Shown: one piece after another, positions 49,668-57,939 of the stretch
Layout of the letters: each line of letters starts with the position of its first letter
Position numbering within the stretch: the stretch's first letter is position 1
Assembly: GCA_002336805.1 (NCBI GenBank)
Contig: DDEZ01000003.1
Span: forward strand, 124,001-188,000
Reading direction: 5' to 3'
From: Bacteroidetes bacterium UBA1941
GTDB lineage: Bacteria; Bacteroidota; Bacteroidia; Chitinophagales; LD1
DNA: 64,000 nt
Translations under genes and position numbers: made by a program
Notes under the pieces: model-generated
Databases searched by the model: none
The model's input: the letters and a program-made list of their open reading frames with translations, nothing else
What the model was told of the DNA's origin: nothing

Positions 49668-51023
49668 TTATTTGAAAAGCAGCCGCTGGCCTTTTTGAGA
49701 TTCATCAAAAGTACCGTTGTCAAATACCAGATGGCCGTTGACCAAGGTCTTGTGAACCTTACCGGTAAACTCGTACTGCTCAAACGGAGACCAGCCGCAC
49801 TTGTAGTAGATATTGTCAGGCGCTACGGTCCATTTCGTTTTGGTATCAAAGAGTACCATGTCTGCATGGTAGCCCTCACGCAGGTAGCCGCGCTCATGTA
49901 CGTGAAAGCACTCTGCCGGTGCGTGGCACATCTTCTCTATGATACGCTCCAGCGTGATGTGGCCCTGATGGTATAGCTCCAGCATCACATTCAGCGAGTG
50001 CTGTACGAGCGGCAGGCCGGCAGGGGCGGAGAGGTATGGTTTGGCCTTCTCCTCGGCGGTGTGCGGGGCATGGTCTGTAGCGATGATGTCTATACGGTCA
50101 TCGAGCAGTGCCCGCAGTACGGCTTCTTTATTCTTCTTCTCCTTGATGGCAGGGTTGCACTTGATCTTATTGCCCAGGCGGGCGTAGTCTGAGGCGTCAA
50201 ACCACAGGTGGTGCACGCAGGCCTCGGCCGTGATACGCTTATCGCGCAGCGGTGTTTTATTCTCAAAGAGATCTGTCTCTATGGCTGTAGAGATATGCAG
50301 GATATGCAGGCGGGTGTTATACTTTCGCGCCAGCGAGATGGCAAAGGATGACGATTTGTAGCAGGCCTCCTCATTGCGTATGATGGGGTGAAATGAGGCA
50401 TCCATCCGGTCGCCGTACTCCTCCTGATACCGTGCGGCGTTGGCCTTGATAGTGGCTTCGTCTTCGCAGTGGGTGGCTATGAGCAGCCTGGCCTCGCTGA
50501 ATATCTGCTCCAGTACCGATGGGTCATCTACCAGCATACTGCCGGTACTGCTACCCATAAATATCTTGATACCGCACACATCCCGCAGCTCCCTGGCACG
50601 CTGCTCGCGGTCTACGGCTATCACTTCGTCAAAGTTGTCATTGCTCACGCCCATGAAGAAGGAGTAGTTGGCCAGTGAGGTGGTGCGTCCTATCTCATAC
50701 TTCTGCTCCAGCAGCTCGCGGCTTAGTGCCGGAGGATTGGTATTGGGCATCTCCATAAAGGAGGTAGTGCCGCCTGCCACTGCAGCGCGCGCCTCAGTGT
50801 AGATATTGGCCTTGTGCGTGAGGCCCGGCTCGCGAAAGTGTACCTGATCGTCTATGATACCGGGCATCAGGTGCAGACCCTCGGCATTGATCTCGTTGAC
50901 CTTATACTTCACATCAAACGATGGGTCTATGCGCTCTATGCGGCCACTGCGCACCAGCACATCGCCGGCGGTGATACGGCCCTCATTGATGATCGCTGCG
51001 TTCTTGATGATATGATCTGCCAC
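49668..51023 (-). CDS. pyrC: dihydroorotase (amidohydrolase family)
   Basis: About 451 residues. Zinc motif GIIDDQVHFREPGLTHKANIYTEARAAVAGG (H-x-R in place of the usual HxH is also known in the class I group), metal ligands in ATHCEDEATIK and LHILHIST, and catalytic Asp in DIIATDHAPHTAEEK. It closes dihydroorotate in pyrimidine synthesis; an allantoinase-like role is less likely. GTG 51023 (MADHIIKNAAIINEG) is preferred, since the ATG at 51077 adds 18 unconserved residues beside a repeat element. It ends 4 nt before the ABC ATPase gene. Confidence 0.87.
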   Translation of the reverse strand: MADHIIKNAAIINEGRITAGDVLVRSGRIERIDPSFDVKYKVNEINAEGLHLMPGIIDDQVHFREPGLTHKANIYTEARAAVAGGTTSFMEMPNTNPPALSRELLEQKYEIGRTTSLANYSFFMGVSNDNFDEVIAVDREQRARELRDVCGIKIFMGSSTGSMLVDDPSVLEQIFSEARLLIATHCEDEATIKANAARYQEEYGDRMDASFHPIIRNEEACYKSSSFAISLARKYNTRLHILHISTAIETDLFENKTPLRDKRITAEACVHHLWFDASDYARLGNKIKCNPAIKEKKNKEAVLRALLDDRIDIIATDHAPHTAEEKAKPYLSAPAGLPLVQHSLNVMLELYHQGHITLERIIEKMCHAPAECFHVHERGYLREGYHADMVLFDTKTKWTVAPDNIYYKCGWSPFEQYEFTGKVHKTLVNGHLVFDNGTFDESQKGQRLLFK

Positions 51024-51082
51024 TGCTTGGTTTTTGTGGCGCAAACTTAGGTAATAATCGCCGCTATGCAGACACATAATTT

Positions 51083-51153
51083 GAACCGCAAAGGCCGCAA
51101 AGAACGCAAAGGTGTTTTATTAAATCTTTGCGTTCTCCGCGTACTTGGCGGTT
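51083..51153. repeat. CGCAAAGAACGC inverted word repeat
   Basis: Left arm accgcaaag/gccgcaaag/aacgcaaag (9-nt period) and right arm ctttgcgttctccgcgtacttggcggtt around gtgttttattaaat. It lies directly upstream of the dihydroorotase gene; same family as 32228-32253 and 60876-60944. Confidence 0.85.
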
Positions 51154-51185
51154 GATCATTTCTGGTGATTTGGTGATAAATCCAT

Positions 51186-51217
51186 AAAAAAAGCCGCAAG
51201 CGGTGATCGCCTGCGGC
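51186..51217 (-). terminator. terminator of the OmpA-like gene
   Basis: On the minus strand GCCGCAGGCGA - TCACC - GCTTGCGGC (imperfect stem) is followed by TTTTTTT. Confidence 0.75.
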
Positions 51218-51262
51218 CTGGTTTTGATATACGTATGTTATTGCACGGATTGGCCTTTTGCG

Positions 51263-51290
51263 GTAGGGATAGGTCGCGACCTGTCACTAC
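51263..51290. repeat. diverged copy of the 28-bp palindrome
   Basis: GTAGGGATAGGTCG / CGACCTGTCACTAC: two changes from the perfect palindrome at 26725-26752. It overlaps the downstream flank of the OmpA-like gene. Confidence 0.8.
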
Positions 51291-51307
51291 TACCGAAGAG
51301 TTACCTG

Positions 51308-52753
51308 CTACTCCTTGATATTGATCTCTACGCGGCGGTTGGCGGCGCGGCCTGCGGCGGTGTTGTTTTCTGCTACAGGGCGATATGGACCGTAGCCTGT
51401 GGCGGTGAGGCGGGTGCCTGCCACGCCATGCTCGGTCAGGTAGCTCATCACAGCTGTAGCGCGCTTATTGCTCAGGTCCAGATTGGTGCGCTCAGAGCCT
51501 ACATTGTCTGTATGGCCGTCTATGGCTACTTTCAGAAACTCATACTGCTTCAAGATGGACACCACAGAGTCCAGCTCCTTGTACGATGCTTTCTTGATCA
51601 CATCACTGCCGGTCTCAAAGAGGATATTCCTGGCAGACACATTCAGTTTTTGCTGTACTTCTGCTTTCTTCTCGGCAGGCAGCGCGGCCTGAGGGCAGCC
51701 ATTGTTTGAGGCGAGGCCAAATACGTTAGGGCACTTGTCTTCGCGGTCCAGTATGCCGTCTCCGTCAGAGTCAGGGCAGCCGCCATTGGCAGCGGTTCCC
51801 TTGTCATCCGGGCACTTGTCATCTGCATCCTTTACCCCATCACCATCGCGGTCAGGGCAGCCCTGCGCGCTGGCCACACCGGCTACGGTAGGGCACTGGT
51901 CATCCTTGTCTACTATGCCGTCGCCATCCTTGTCAGGGCAGCCTTTGCTGGCGGCAGGGCCGGCCTGGGCAGGGCAGGCATCATCAGCGTCAGTGATACC
52001 ATCGCCATCTGTATCCGGGCAGCCCAGAAACTGTACCGTACCGGCCACAGTAGGGCAGGCGTCATCCTTGTCTACTATGCCGTCACCATCTGTATCGGGG
52101 CAGCCTTTGTGCTCCTTGGTGCCGGGCACGGTAGGGCAGTCGTCCTCGGTGTCAGGTATGCCGTCCTTGTCCGTGTCTTTGCCCTTGCCTATGCGGGCCA
52201 TGATACCAAAGGAGTGGTGCATGAAGCTAGGGCGGGGATCAGCGGCATGCGGAGATACCTTGCCATGCGGCATATAGTCGTACTGGGTCTGCACAAAGAA
52301 ACCGAAGTTACGGATCACCCAGAGGTTGAGGCCCGCGCCAAAGTTGAGGCTTCCACGCACATTGCCCCATTTATTGAGGCCACCGCCTACGAGAAAGTAG
52401 GGGTCAAACCAGCTTTTTTCTTTCAAAATGTAGCCATTGGCAAAGCTGTACTTGACATCTACACCCCACTGCAGGAAAAACTTGCTGTCAGCAGTGTCAA
52501 ACCTTTTGGCGGTGCCTAGCGAGAGCTGCCAGCCCAGGGAGAAACCCTTGCCCATGTAGCCAAACATCTTGAACTGTGAGAGGGCCGGGACCACGTTCCA
52601 GTTTTTGTAATAGTTCTTTTTGTCATCGCCAAAGGTCATGTTTGGGCCATGGGCACCGAGGCCTAGCAGCACGGGGTTTTCCTTATTCTGCGCCCGCGAG
52701 GCTACCATACAGAGCATTAAAAAGACGGTGAGGAGAGTGTTGAGTTGTTTCAT
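51308..52753 (-). CDS. OmpA family protein with thrombospondin type 3 repeats
   Basis: 481 residues with signal peptide ending SRAQ. An N-terminal barrel (about 25-185) is followed by six TSP3-like calcium-binding repeats (DTDGDGIVDKDDACPTVAG type, about 195-355) and a C-terminal OmpA peptidoglycan-binding domain (ILFETGSDVIKKASYKELDSVVSIL...VAIDGHTDNVGSERTNLDLSNKRATAVMSYLTEHGV). It links the outer membrane to peptidoglycan, with an extended calcium-stiffened linker. Confidence 0.95.
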   Translation of the reverse strand: MKQLNTLLTVFLMLCMVASRAQNKENPVLLGLGAHGPNMTFGDDKKNYYKNWNVVPALSQFKMFGYMGKGFSLGWQLSLGTAKRFDTADSKFFLQWGVDVKYSFANGYILKEKSWFDPYFLVGGGLNKWGNVRGSLNFGAGLNLWVIRNFGFFVQTQYDYMPHGKVSPHAADPRPSFMHHSFGIMARIGKGKDTDKDGIPDTEDDCPTVPGTKEHKGCPDTDGDGIVDKDDACPTVAGTVQFLGCPDTDGDGITDADDACPAQAGPAASKGCPDKDGDGIVDKDDQCPTVAGVASAQGCPDRDGDGVKDADDKCPDDKGTAANGGCPDSDGDGILDREDKCPNVFGLASNNGCPQAALPAEKKAEVQQKLNVSARNILFETGSDVIKKASYKELDSVVSILKQYEFLKVAIDGHTDNVGSERTNLDLSNKRATAVMSYLTEHGVAGTRLTATGYGPYRPVAENNTAAGRAANRRVEINIKE

Positions 52754-52875
52754 ACGGAGGTATTTGGTTTGCGAAACTAGGACACAATAAAAATACCACA
52801 GTTCCAGTCATATACCAAAGATTTATCAACATAAATGGTTTTAGCTATGGCTGATGTACAGATTTTCATGACAAA

Positions 52876-52914
52876 AATAAATCTGTAAATCCGTCATTCA
52901 GTAAATCTGTAAAT
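52876..52914. repeat. AAATCTGT word repeat
   Basis: Words aaatctgt, aaatccgt, cattcagt, aaatctgt with an 8-9 nt period in the 310-bp gap 52754-53063. The rest of the gap shows no gene. A similar array is at 54295-54331. Confidence 0.6.
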
Positions 52915-53063
52915 GCCTCCCAGCTTTCCGATTTCCAGCCCAAAATATGATTGTCCGGGCGCGGGCTGCCGCACATCTTTGCTGCCGCAATGAGGACACG
53001 GTCTCGAGACACCACTACCTCCCGCATATTTATTCATTTCAACATTTCTAACTCAACCAAATC

Positions 53064-53549
53064 ATGAAAAAACTCCTGGTAATGGCCGCAGCAGTAGCCC
53101 TGCTCACCTCCTGCGCGCCCAAGATAGAACCTGTGACCATCAATACGGGCGATTTCGCCGCCGCACCTATCACGCTGGACCTGCCGGGCGACTGGCAGCA
53201 GCCCGAGGTAGAGACCACCGCCCGCCTGTCCAAGAAGAAGGGTGAGGGCGACTTTACCATAGAGTACCTCAAAATGGACCAGTGCAAGCTGGACGCCGCC
53301 CTGCTCAAATCTACCACACTGGAAAACGTAGACTACCAGGGCGCCACGGTGACCGAAGAGCTGAAGCTCAAGAACGGTATAGGCCTCAAGCTGGACAAGC
53401 CTGCTGCCGACGGCAAGGGCACTGAGAAGCACTTTGTGATGCTGGTGCAGGCCAAAGGCAAGTGCTATATGATACACAATAACCCATACTATGACACCAA
53501 GTATGCCTCATACGACGTGGAGAAGACTATCATAGAGTCTATCCGATAG
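53064..53549 (+). CDS. lipoprotein, unknown
   Basis: 161 residues: MKKLLVMAAAVALLTSC with lipobox LTSC, then APKIEPVTINTGDFAAAPITLDLPGDWQQPEVETTARLSKKKGEGDFTIEYLKMD and a Lys-rich alpha/beta body ending DVEKTIIESIR. A PsbP/CreD-like single domain is conceivable but no family is recognised. It is probably outer membrane or periplasm attached. Confidence 0.75.
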   Translation: MKKLLVMAAAVALLTSCAPKIEPVTINTGDFAAAPITLDLPGDWQQPEVETTARLSKKKGEGDFTIEYLKMDQCKLDAALLKSTTLENVDYQGATVTEELKLKNGIGLKLDKPAADGKGTEKHFVMLVQAKGKCYMIHNNPYYDTKYASYDVEKTIIESIR

Positions 53550-53614
53550 GATGGGTTCTGAATGTTGAGACAGCCCCTGCGCCTCGCGGCCGGGGGCTCG
53601 TTTCGTTTAGGGGG

Positions 53615-53760
53615 GTGTTCCACTGTTCCAGGTGTTCCACTCAGATGGAACAGGTGGAACAGTGGAACAGAAATAGAACACTTTGGAACAGGTGGAACAG
53701 ATGGAACAGAGTGAAACAGGTGGAACACCTGAAACACCTGAAACAAGTGAAACACTTTGG
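53615..53760. repeat. TGGAACA word block 1
   Basis: Three TGTTCCA-type words face about twelve TGGAACA/TGAAACA words, mostly with an exact 9-nt period (tggaacagg, tggaacaga, tgaaacacc). It starts 65 nt after the lipoprotein gene. Confidence 0.85.
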
Positions 53761-53969
53761 AGTAAGGGAAGCAGATACAGAAGAATCTGGATAGCTGTAT
53801 ATATCAGGTGATAATATTATCTCTAAAAAACAACGCATCATCACTGTCAGATACCGTATATATCATAGCTTGATAGCTTGTAGAGACATTTATCCGGATA
53901 TTATCAGTCTTTGATACTATTATGATAAGACTAAAAATACTAGTAGTTATTGATGATAGGGTCATTCGC
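53761..53969. other. AT-rich spacer between TGGAACA blocks 1 and 2
   Basis: About 210 bp without a gene, rich in tatatatc, tgata and gatactat. It resembles the 15-kb and 35-kb spacers in composition. Confidence 0.55.
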
Positions 53970-54035
53970 GTTTCACTGTTCCACCTGTTCCACTTGCCCT
54001 GAAACGTGGAACACTATGGAACACCTGAAACAGGG
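53970..54035. repeat. TGGAACA word block 2
   Basis: tttcactgttccacctgttccacttgccc faces gaaacgtggaacactatggaacacctgaaacagg. The phrase cctgttccacttgccctgaaac recurs exactly in block 3. Confidence 0.85.
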
Positions 54036-54187
54036 GCTGACTTCTCTCTAGTATAGAGCAGTTTTAATAAGAGAATCTATGGTATAGGATGATCGTTTTT
54101 CCGGATACGGATCTCAGCTCTTATACAGACAAGAATTAATGCTGTAACATCCATTACCAATATGTATAGTCTGTCCTATATACTGTG

Positions 54188-54278
54188 CGTTCCACCTGTT
54201 CCACTGTTCCACCTGTTCCACTTGCCCTGAAACAGTGAAACACTATGGAACAGTGAAACACTTTGGAACAGTGGTACA
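54188..54278. repeat. TGGAACA word block 3
   Basis: Four TGTTCCA words and cttgccc, then five TGGAACA/TGAAACA words; 152 bp of AT-rich spacer (54036-54187) separate it from block 2. Confidence 0.85.
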
Positions 54279-54294
54279 CCTCTGCCGCCAGGCC

Positions 54295-54331
54295 AATCCG
54301 TAATTCCGTAAATCAGTAATGCTGTAAATCT
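54295..54331. repeat. GTAAATCT word repeat
   Basis: gtaattcc, gtaaatca, gtaatgct, gtaaatct with an 8-nt period, abutting the stop of the next minus-strand gene. Confidence 0.6.
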
Positions 54332-54332
54332 C

Positions 54333-55235
54333 CTAAAACCACTCCCGGTACCCGCACAGTCCCTGCAGTCCTCCCGTGTGTACCGCTATGATCCTCGTCC
54401 CTCTGGGGAAATATCCCTTGCCGATCATGTCGTAGAGGCCCATCAGCATCTTGCCGGTGTAGACAGGCTCCAGCTGCACGAGGTGGTCTAGTTTAAATTT
54501 CTTGATGAAATCTATCAGCTCCGGTGCGACCCGCGCATAGCCGCCACAGTGGTAGTCTGAGGTGATGTGCCAGTTGGTAAAGGTCTGCCCAGTATAGTCT
54601 GAGACCAGCTGCGTGATGGTGGGCGTGAGGGTGTCCTTGCCCTTCAGCGCGGAGAAACCTATCGCTTTGCGTTTGCCGTACAGGCCAGCTACGATACCCG
54701 CCAGCGTGCCGCCTGTGCCGGAGGCGGTGCAGATATAGTCGTAGTCCTCTTTGATCTCAGCGAGCATCTCTATCACGCCGGGCAGGGCCAGTATATTGGT
54801 GCCGCCCTCAGGTATGTGGTAGTGGCGGCCCAGCTGTACGCGCAGGCTCTCTATGCTGTCGGGGTCGTCTTTCAGCCGGTATTGCGCGCGGTCCATCCAG
54901 AGGATGCGCATGCCATGGCGCGCAGCGGTGAGGAGTGTATCGGTAGGCGTATCTGTCGGCTCGCCGCGTATGATGCCGATGGTCTTAAATCCGAATAGCC
55001 GCCCTGCCGCCGCCGTAGCCGCGATATGGTTAGAGTACACCCCGCCAAAGGTCAGCAGCGTGTCATGGCCCTCCTGGCGCGCCTCTACGAGGTTGTAGCG
55101 CAGCTTGCGCCACTTATTGCCCTGTATGTCGGGGTGGGTCAGGTCGTCGCGCTTCAGCCATAGCTCCACGCCCTGCGTCGCGATCATAGGGTCGCGGATG
55201 AGCTGTAGTGGGGTAGGAGCGGGCAGGTGGGACAT
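54333..55235 (-). CDS. ACC deaminase / D-cysteine desulfhydrase family PLP enzyme
   Basis: About 300 residues from ATG 55235. VELWLKRDDLTHPDIQGNKWRKLRYNL holds the PLP lysine, FGGVYSNHIAATAAAG binds the carboxylate, and TASGTGGTLAGIVAG binds phosphate. This is the fold-type II family containing ACC deaminase and D-cysteine desulfhydrase. The product probably releases ammonia from a small D- or cyclic amino acid; the exact substrate is not decided. The gene stands alone between a repeat region and a divergent kinase gene. Confidence 0.9.
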   Translation of the reverse strand: MSHLPAPTPLQLIRDPMIATQGVELWLKRDDLTHPDIQGNKWRKLRYNLVEARQEGHDTLLTFGGVYSNHIAATAAAGRLFGFKTIGIIRGEPTDTPTDTLLTAARHGMRILWMDRAQYRLKDDPDSIESLRVQLGRHYHIPEGGTNILALPGVIEMLAEIKEDYDYICTASGTGGTLAGIVAGLYGKRKAIGFSALKGKDTLTPTITQLVSDYTGQTFTNWHITSDYHCGGYARVAPELIDFIKKFKLDHLVQLEPVYTGKMLMGLYDMIGKGYFPRGTRIIAVHTGGLQGLCGYREWF

Positions 55236-55442
55236 GGGTGCGAAAGTAGTATATACCCGCCATGCTGCAATAGGCATGTGCAGTGCGGGTGATGATGCGT
55301 ATCATGCCACAGTTCAGCGGAATAGGTGTGCCGGAGCAGTAAAAACGTGTATATTGTGCCTACCGCATATCCTGTCTATCTACCCGCCTGAGGCACCGCG
55401 CCTGGGGTTATGTCATGGATATAAAAAACCTGCGACCACAGT

Positions 55443-57218
55443 ATGGAACCATCTGTACCCGGAGATTTCCCCCCTTTTTTAGAGCAGATCAGCGATGGCT
55501 TTCTGGTGCTGGACAGCGCCCTGGAGGTCCGCTACTGCAATCGGCGCATCCGTGAGGTGACACGACGGGATAGCAGTGCGCTGGTGGGCCGGCATGTGTG
55601 GGTGGCTTTTCCCGAGATGATAGGCTCTGCCGTACATGATGCAGTGCTGGCAGCGGTAGCTACCGGGGCGCACCAGCAGGCCGATACCTATATGCCTGCG
55701 CTGAGTATGTGGCTGCGGTTTCACATCTATCCCTCGGTGGGGTACTATACCATCTGTATACGTGATGTGACCAGCGCCCATACCGCTACCGAGCTGCTGG
55801 AGCAGGAGCGGAGGTTTTCGGAGTCGGTGCTCAGCAGCCTGCCGGGTATTTTCTATATGTATGATATGACCGGCCGCTTCCTGCACTGGAATGAGAACTT
55901 TGAGACCGTATCCGGCTATAGTGCCGCAGAGGTCGCGCAGATGCATCCGCTGGATTTCTTTGGCGGTGAGGACAAGCCTCTGCTGGAGCAGAAGATCAGA
56001 GAGGTCTTTGACCGGGAGTGGGCATTTGTAGAGGCGTCCTTCTTGAGGCGCAGCGGGGAGCGTGTGCCGTATTACTTTACCGGCAGGGCTATAGAGTACG
56101 ATGGCAAACAGTGCCTGATAGGCGTGGGCATAGACATCACCGAGCGGCGGCGCTCCGAGGAGGCCCTGCGGCGGTCTGAGGAGCAGTACAGGTATCTATT
56201 CAATAATAACCCTGCGCTGATCATCATCTGGGATCCCGCCACCCTGCGCGTACTGGAGGTCAATGAGGCTGTAAACGAGCGCTACGGCTACACCCGGCAG
56301 GAGTACATGGGTATGTCTGTGCTGCAGTACCGCCCGGCAGAGGACCATGATCGTATACTGACTTTTGCCGCGCAGATGCTCAGCGGGGAGGTCAGGGTAG
56401 CACGCGGTACCTGGCGGCACCTCAAAAAAGACGGTAGCCTGATGTACATGGATATCTCCTCCCACCGCATAGACTATGATGGGCGCGTAGCCGTGCTCTC
56501 ACTGGCCAAAGACATCACCGAGCAGCACCACGCAGAGGAGCAGCTGCGCAGCAGCTATGAGGATATACGCCGGCTCAATGCACACCTGCAGACCGTGCGC
56601 GAGGAGGAGCGCCTGACCATAGCCCGCGAGATACATGACGAGCTGGGCCAGCAGCTCACCGGCCTCAAGATGGATATCTCCTGGCTCTCCCGCCGCCTCT
56701 CTGCCGCAGAGGCCCCTATACAGGAGCGGCTGGCAGAGGTGCTGGCACTGGCAGATGCTACCATACGCACTGTGCGGCGTATAGCCAGTGACCTGCGGCC
56801 CGGCATACTGGAGGACCTCGGGCTGGTAGCTGCGCTGGAGTCGCAGTCGGCGGAGTTTCACCGGCGTACGGGCATAGCCAGCCTGCTGGAGATAGACCAG
56901 CCCGCTATAGACATCCCTCAGGCAGAGGCCATAGGTGTCTTCCGCGTGTACCAGGAGGCACTGACCAATATCACCCGCCATGCGCATGCCACCGAGGTGC
57001 GTACCACTGTGACCTGCAGCGAGCGTACGCTGCGTATGACCATCACAGACAATGGCTGCGGCATGGATATAGACCATGCGCGGGCCGGCCGTACCTTTGG
57101 CCTGGTGGGCATGACCGAGCGCGCCGTTATGCTGGGTGGCTCACTCACACTCGATAGCCGCCCCGGCAGCGGCACTACGCTCACCCTGTCCATACCCCTA
57201 CACCTAAATACCACCTGA
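55443..57218 (+). CDS. PAS-domain sensor histidine kinase (NarX/HisKA_3 type)
   Basis: 591 residues, no membrane helix. Three PAS domains (about 10-115, 120-240, 245-375; e.g. PGIFYMYDMTGRFLHWNENFETVSGYSAAEV and PALIIIWDPATLRVLEVNEAVNERYGYT) are followed by HisKA_3 (REIHDELGQQLTGLKMDISWL, phosphorylated His about 399) and an HATPase_c domain (DNGCGMD, GLVGMTERAVMLGGSL). It is a cytosolic NarX/DegS-like kinase. The downstream regulator start overlaps its stop by 1 nt (TGATG), so they form a pair. Confidence 0.93.
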   Translation: MEPSVPGDFPPFLEQISDGFLVLDSALEVRYCNRRIREVTRRDSSALVGRHVWVAFPEMIGSAVHDAVLAAVATGAHQQADTYMPALSMWLRFHIYPSVGYYTICIRDVTSAHTATELLEQERRFSESVLSSLPGIFYMYDMTGRFLHWNENFETVSGYSAAEVAQMHPLDFFGGEDKPLLEQKIREVFDREWAFVEASFLRRSGERVPYYFTGRAIEYDGKQCLIGVGIDITERRRSEEALRRSEEQYRYLFNNNPALIIIWDPATLRVLEVNEAVNERYGYTRQEYMGMSVLQYRPAEDHDRILTFAAQMLSGEVRVARGTWRHLKKDGSLMYMDISSHRIDYDGRVAVLSLAKDITEQHHAEEQLRSSYEDIRRLNAHLQTVREEERLTIAREIHDELGQQLTGLKMDISWLSRRLSAAEAPIQERLAEVLALADATIRTVRRIASDLRPGILEDLGLVAALESQSAEFHRRTGIASLLEIDQPAIDIPQAEAIGVFRVYQEALTNITRHAHATEVRTTVTCSERTLRMTITDNGCGMDIDHARAGRTFGLVGMTERAVMLGGSLTLDSRPGSGTTLTLSIPLHLNTT

Positions 57219-57841
57219 TGAATATACTCATAGCAGATGACCACGCCATCGTGCGCAAGGGCCTCATACAGCTGCTCCGCGAGGAGTTTGGCCAGCTACA
57301 TGTGGCAGAGGCCGCAGATAGTGCCGAGGTATACCGTATCCTGCGTGACCGCTCCTGGGATGTGATCCTGCTGGATATCTCCATGCCCGGCCGCAATGGC
57401 GTAGAGGTGCTCAAGCAGCTCCGTGCAGAGGGCGTCCGTGCGCCCATCCTCATGCTCAGTATGCACCCCGAGGAGCAGTATGCCCTGCGCGTGCTCAAAG
57501 CAGGTGCCTCAGGCTTTCTCAAAAAAGACGCTGCGCCGGAGGAGCTCATCACGGCCATACACCGTGTGCTGAGTGGCCGCCGGTATATCACCGCCTCTCT
57601 GGCAGAGCGCATGGCAGAGGAGGCCGCCCTGGGCACTCAGAGCGGGCATGAGGCCCTGTCTGACCGCGAGATGGAGGTATTTATGCTGCTCGCCGCAGGC
57701 CGCGCCGTCTCAGAGATAGCCACAGAGATGTCTCTCAGCGTCAATACGGTGAGCACCTACCGCACCCGCATACTGGAGAAGCTGCTGCTCCGTACCAATG
57801 CAGATATCACCCGCTACGCCATAGACCACCAGCTGCTGTAG
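57218..57841 (+). CDS. NarL/LuxR-type response regulator
   Basis: 207 residues: receiver with ILIADDHAIVRKGLIQLL, phosphoacceptor Asp in VILLDISMPGRNGVEVL, Ser in MLSMHPEEQYALRVLKAGASGFLKKD, and a C-terminal LuxR HTH (LSDREMEVFMLLAAGRAVSEIATEMSLSVNTVSTYRTRILEKLLLRTN). It is the cognate regulator of the kinase encoded immediately upstream. Target genes are unknown. Confidence 0.95.
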   Translation: MNILIADDHAIVRKGLIQLLREEFGQLHVAEAADSAEVYRILRDRSWDVILLDISMPGRNGVEVLKQLRAEGVRAPILMLSMHPEEQYALRVLKAGASGFLKKDAAPEELITAIHRVLSGRRYITASLAERMAEEAALGTQSGHEALSDREMEVFMLLAAGRAVSEIATEMSLSVNTVSTYRTRILEKLLLRTNADITRYAIDHQLL

Positions 57842-57939
57842 CTTATCCTTTGTAGTACAAACCGCTACAATTCTTTCACCGTTGTCACTAAAGACAATGA
57901 GGCCTGCGCTCCGTTCCTTTGCATCCACAATCGGGAACA

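Noticed and set aside
51702..52277. 191-residue plus-strand frame with regular Ser/Pro/Gly repeats
   Set aside because: It is the antisense shadow of the six TSP3 repeats of the OmpA-like protein.
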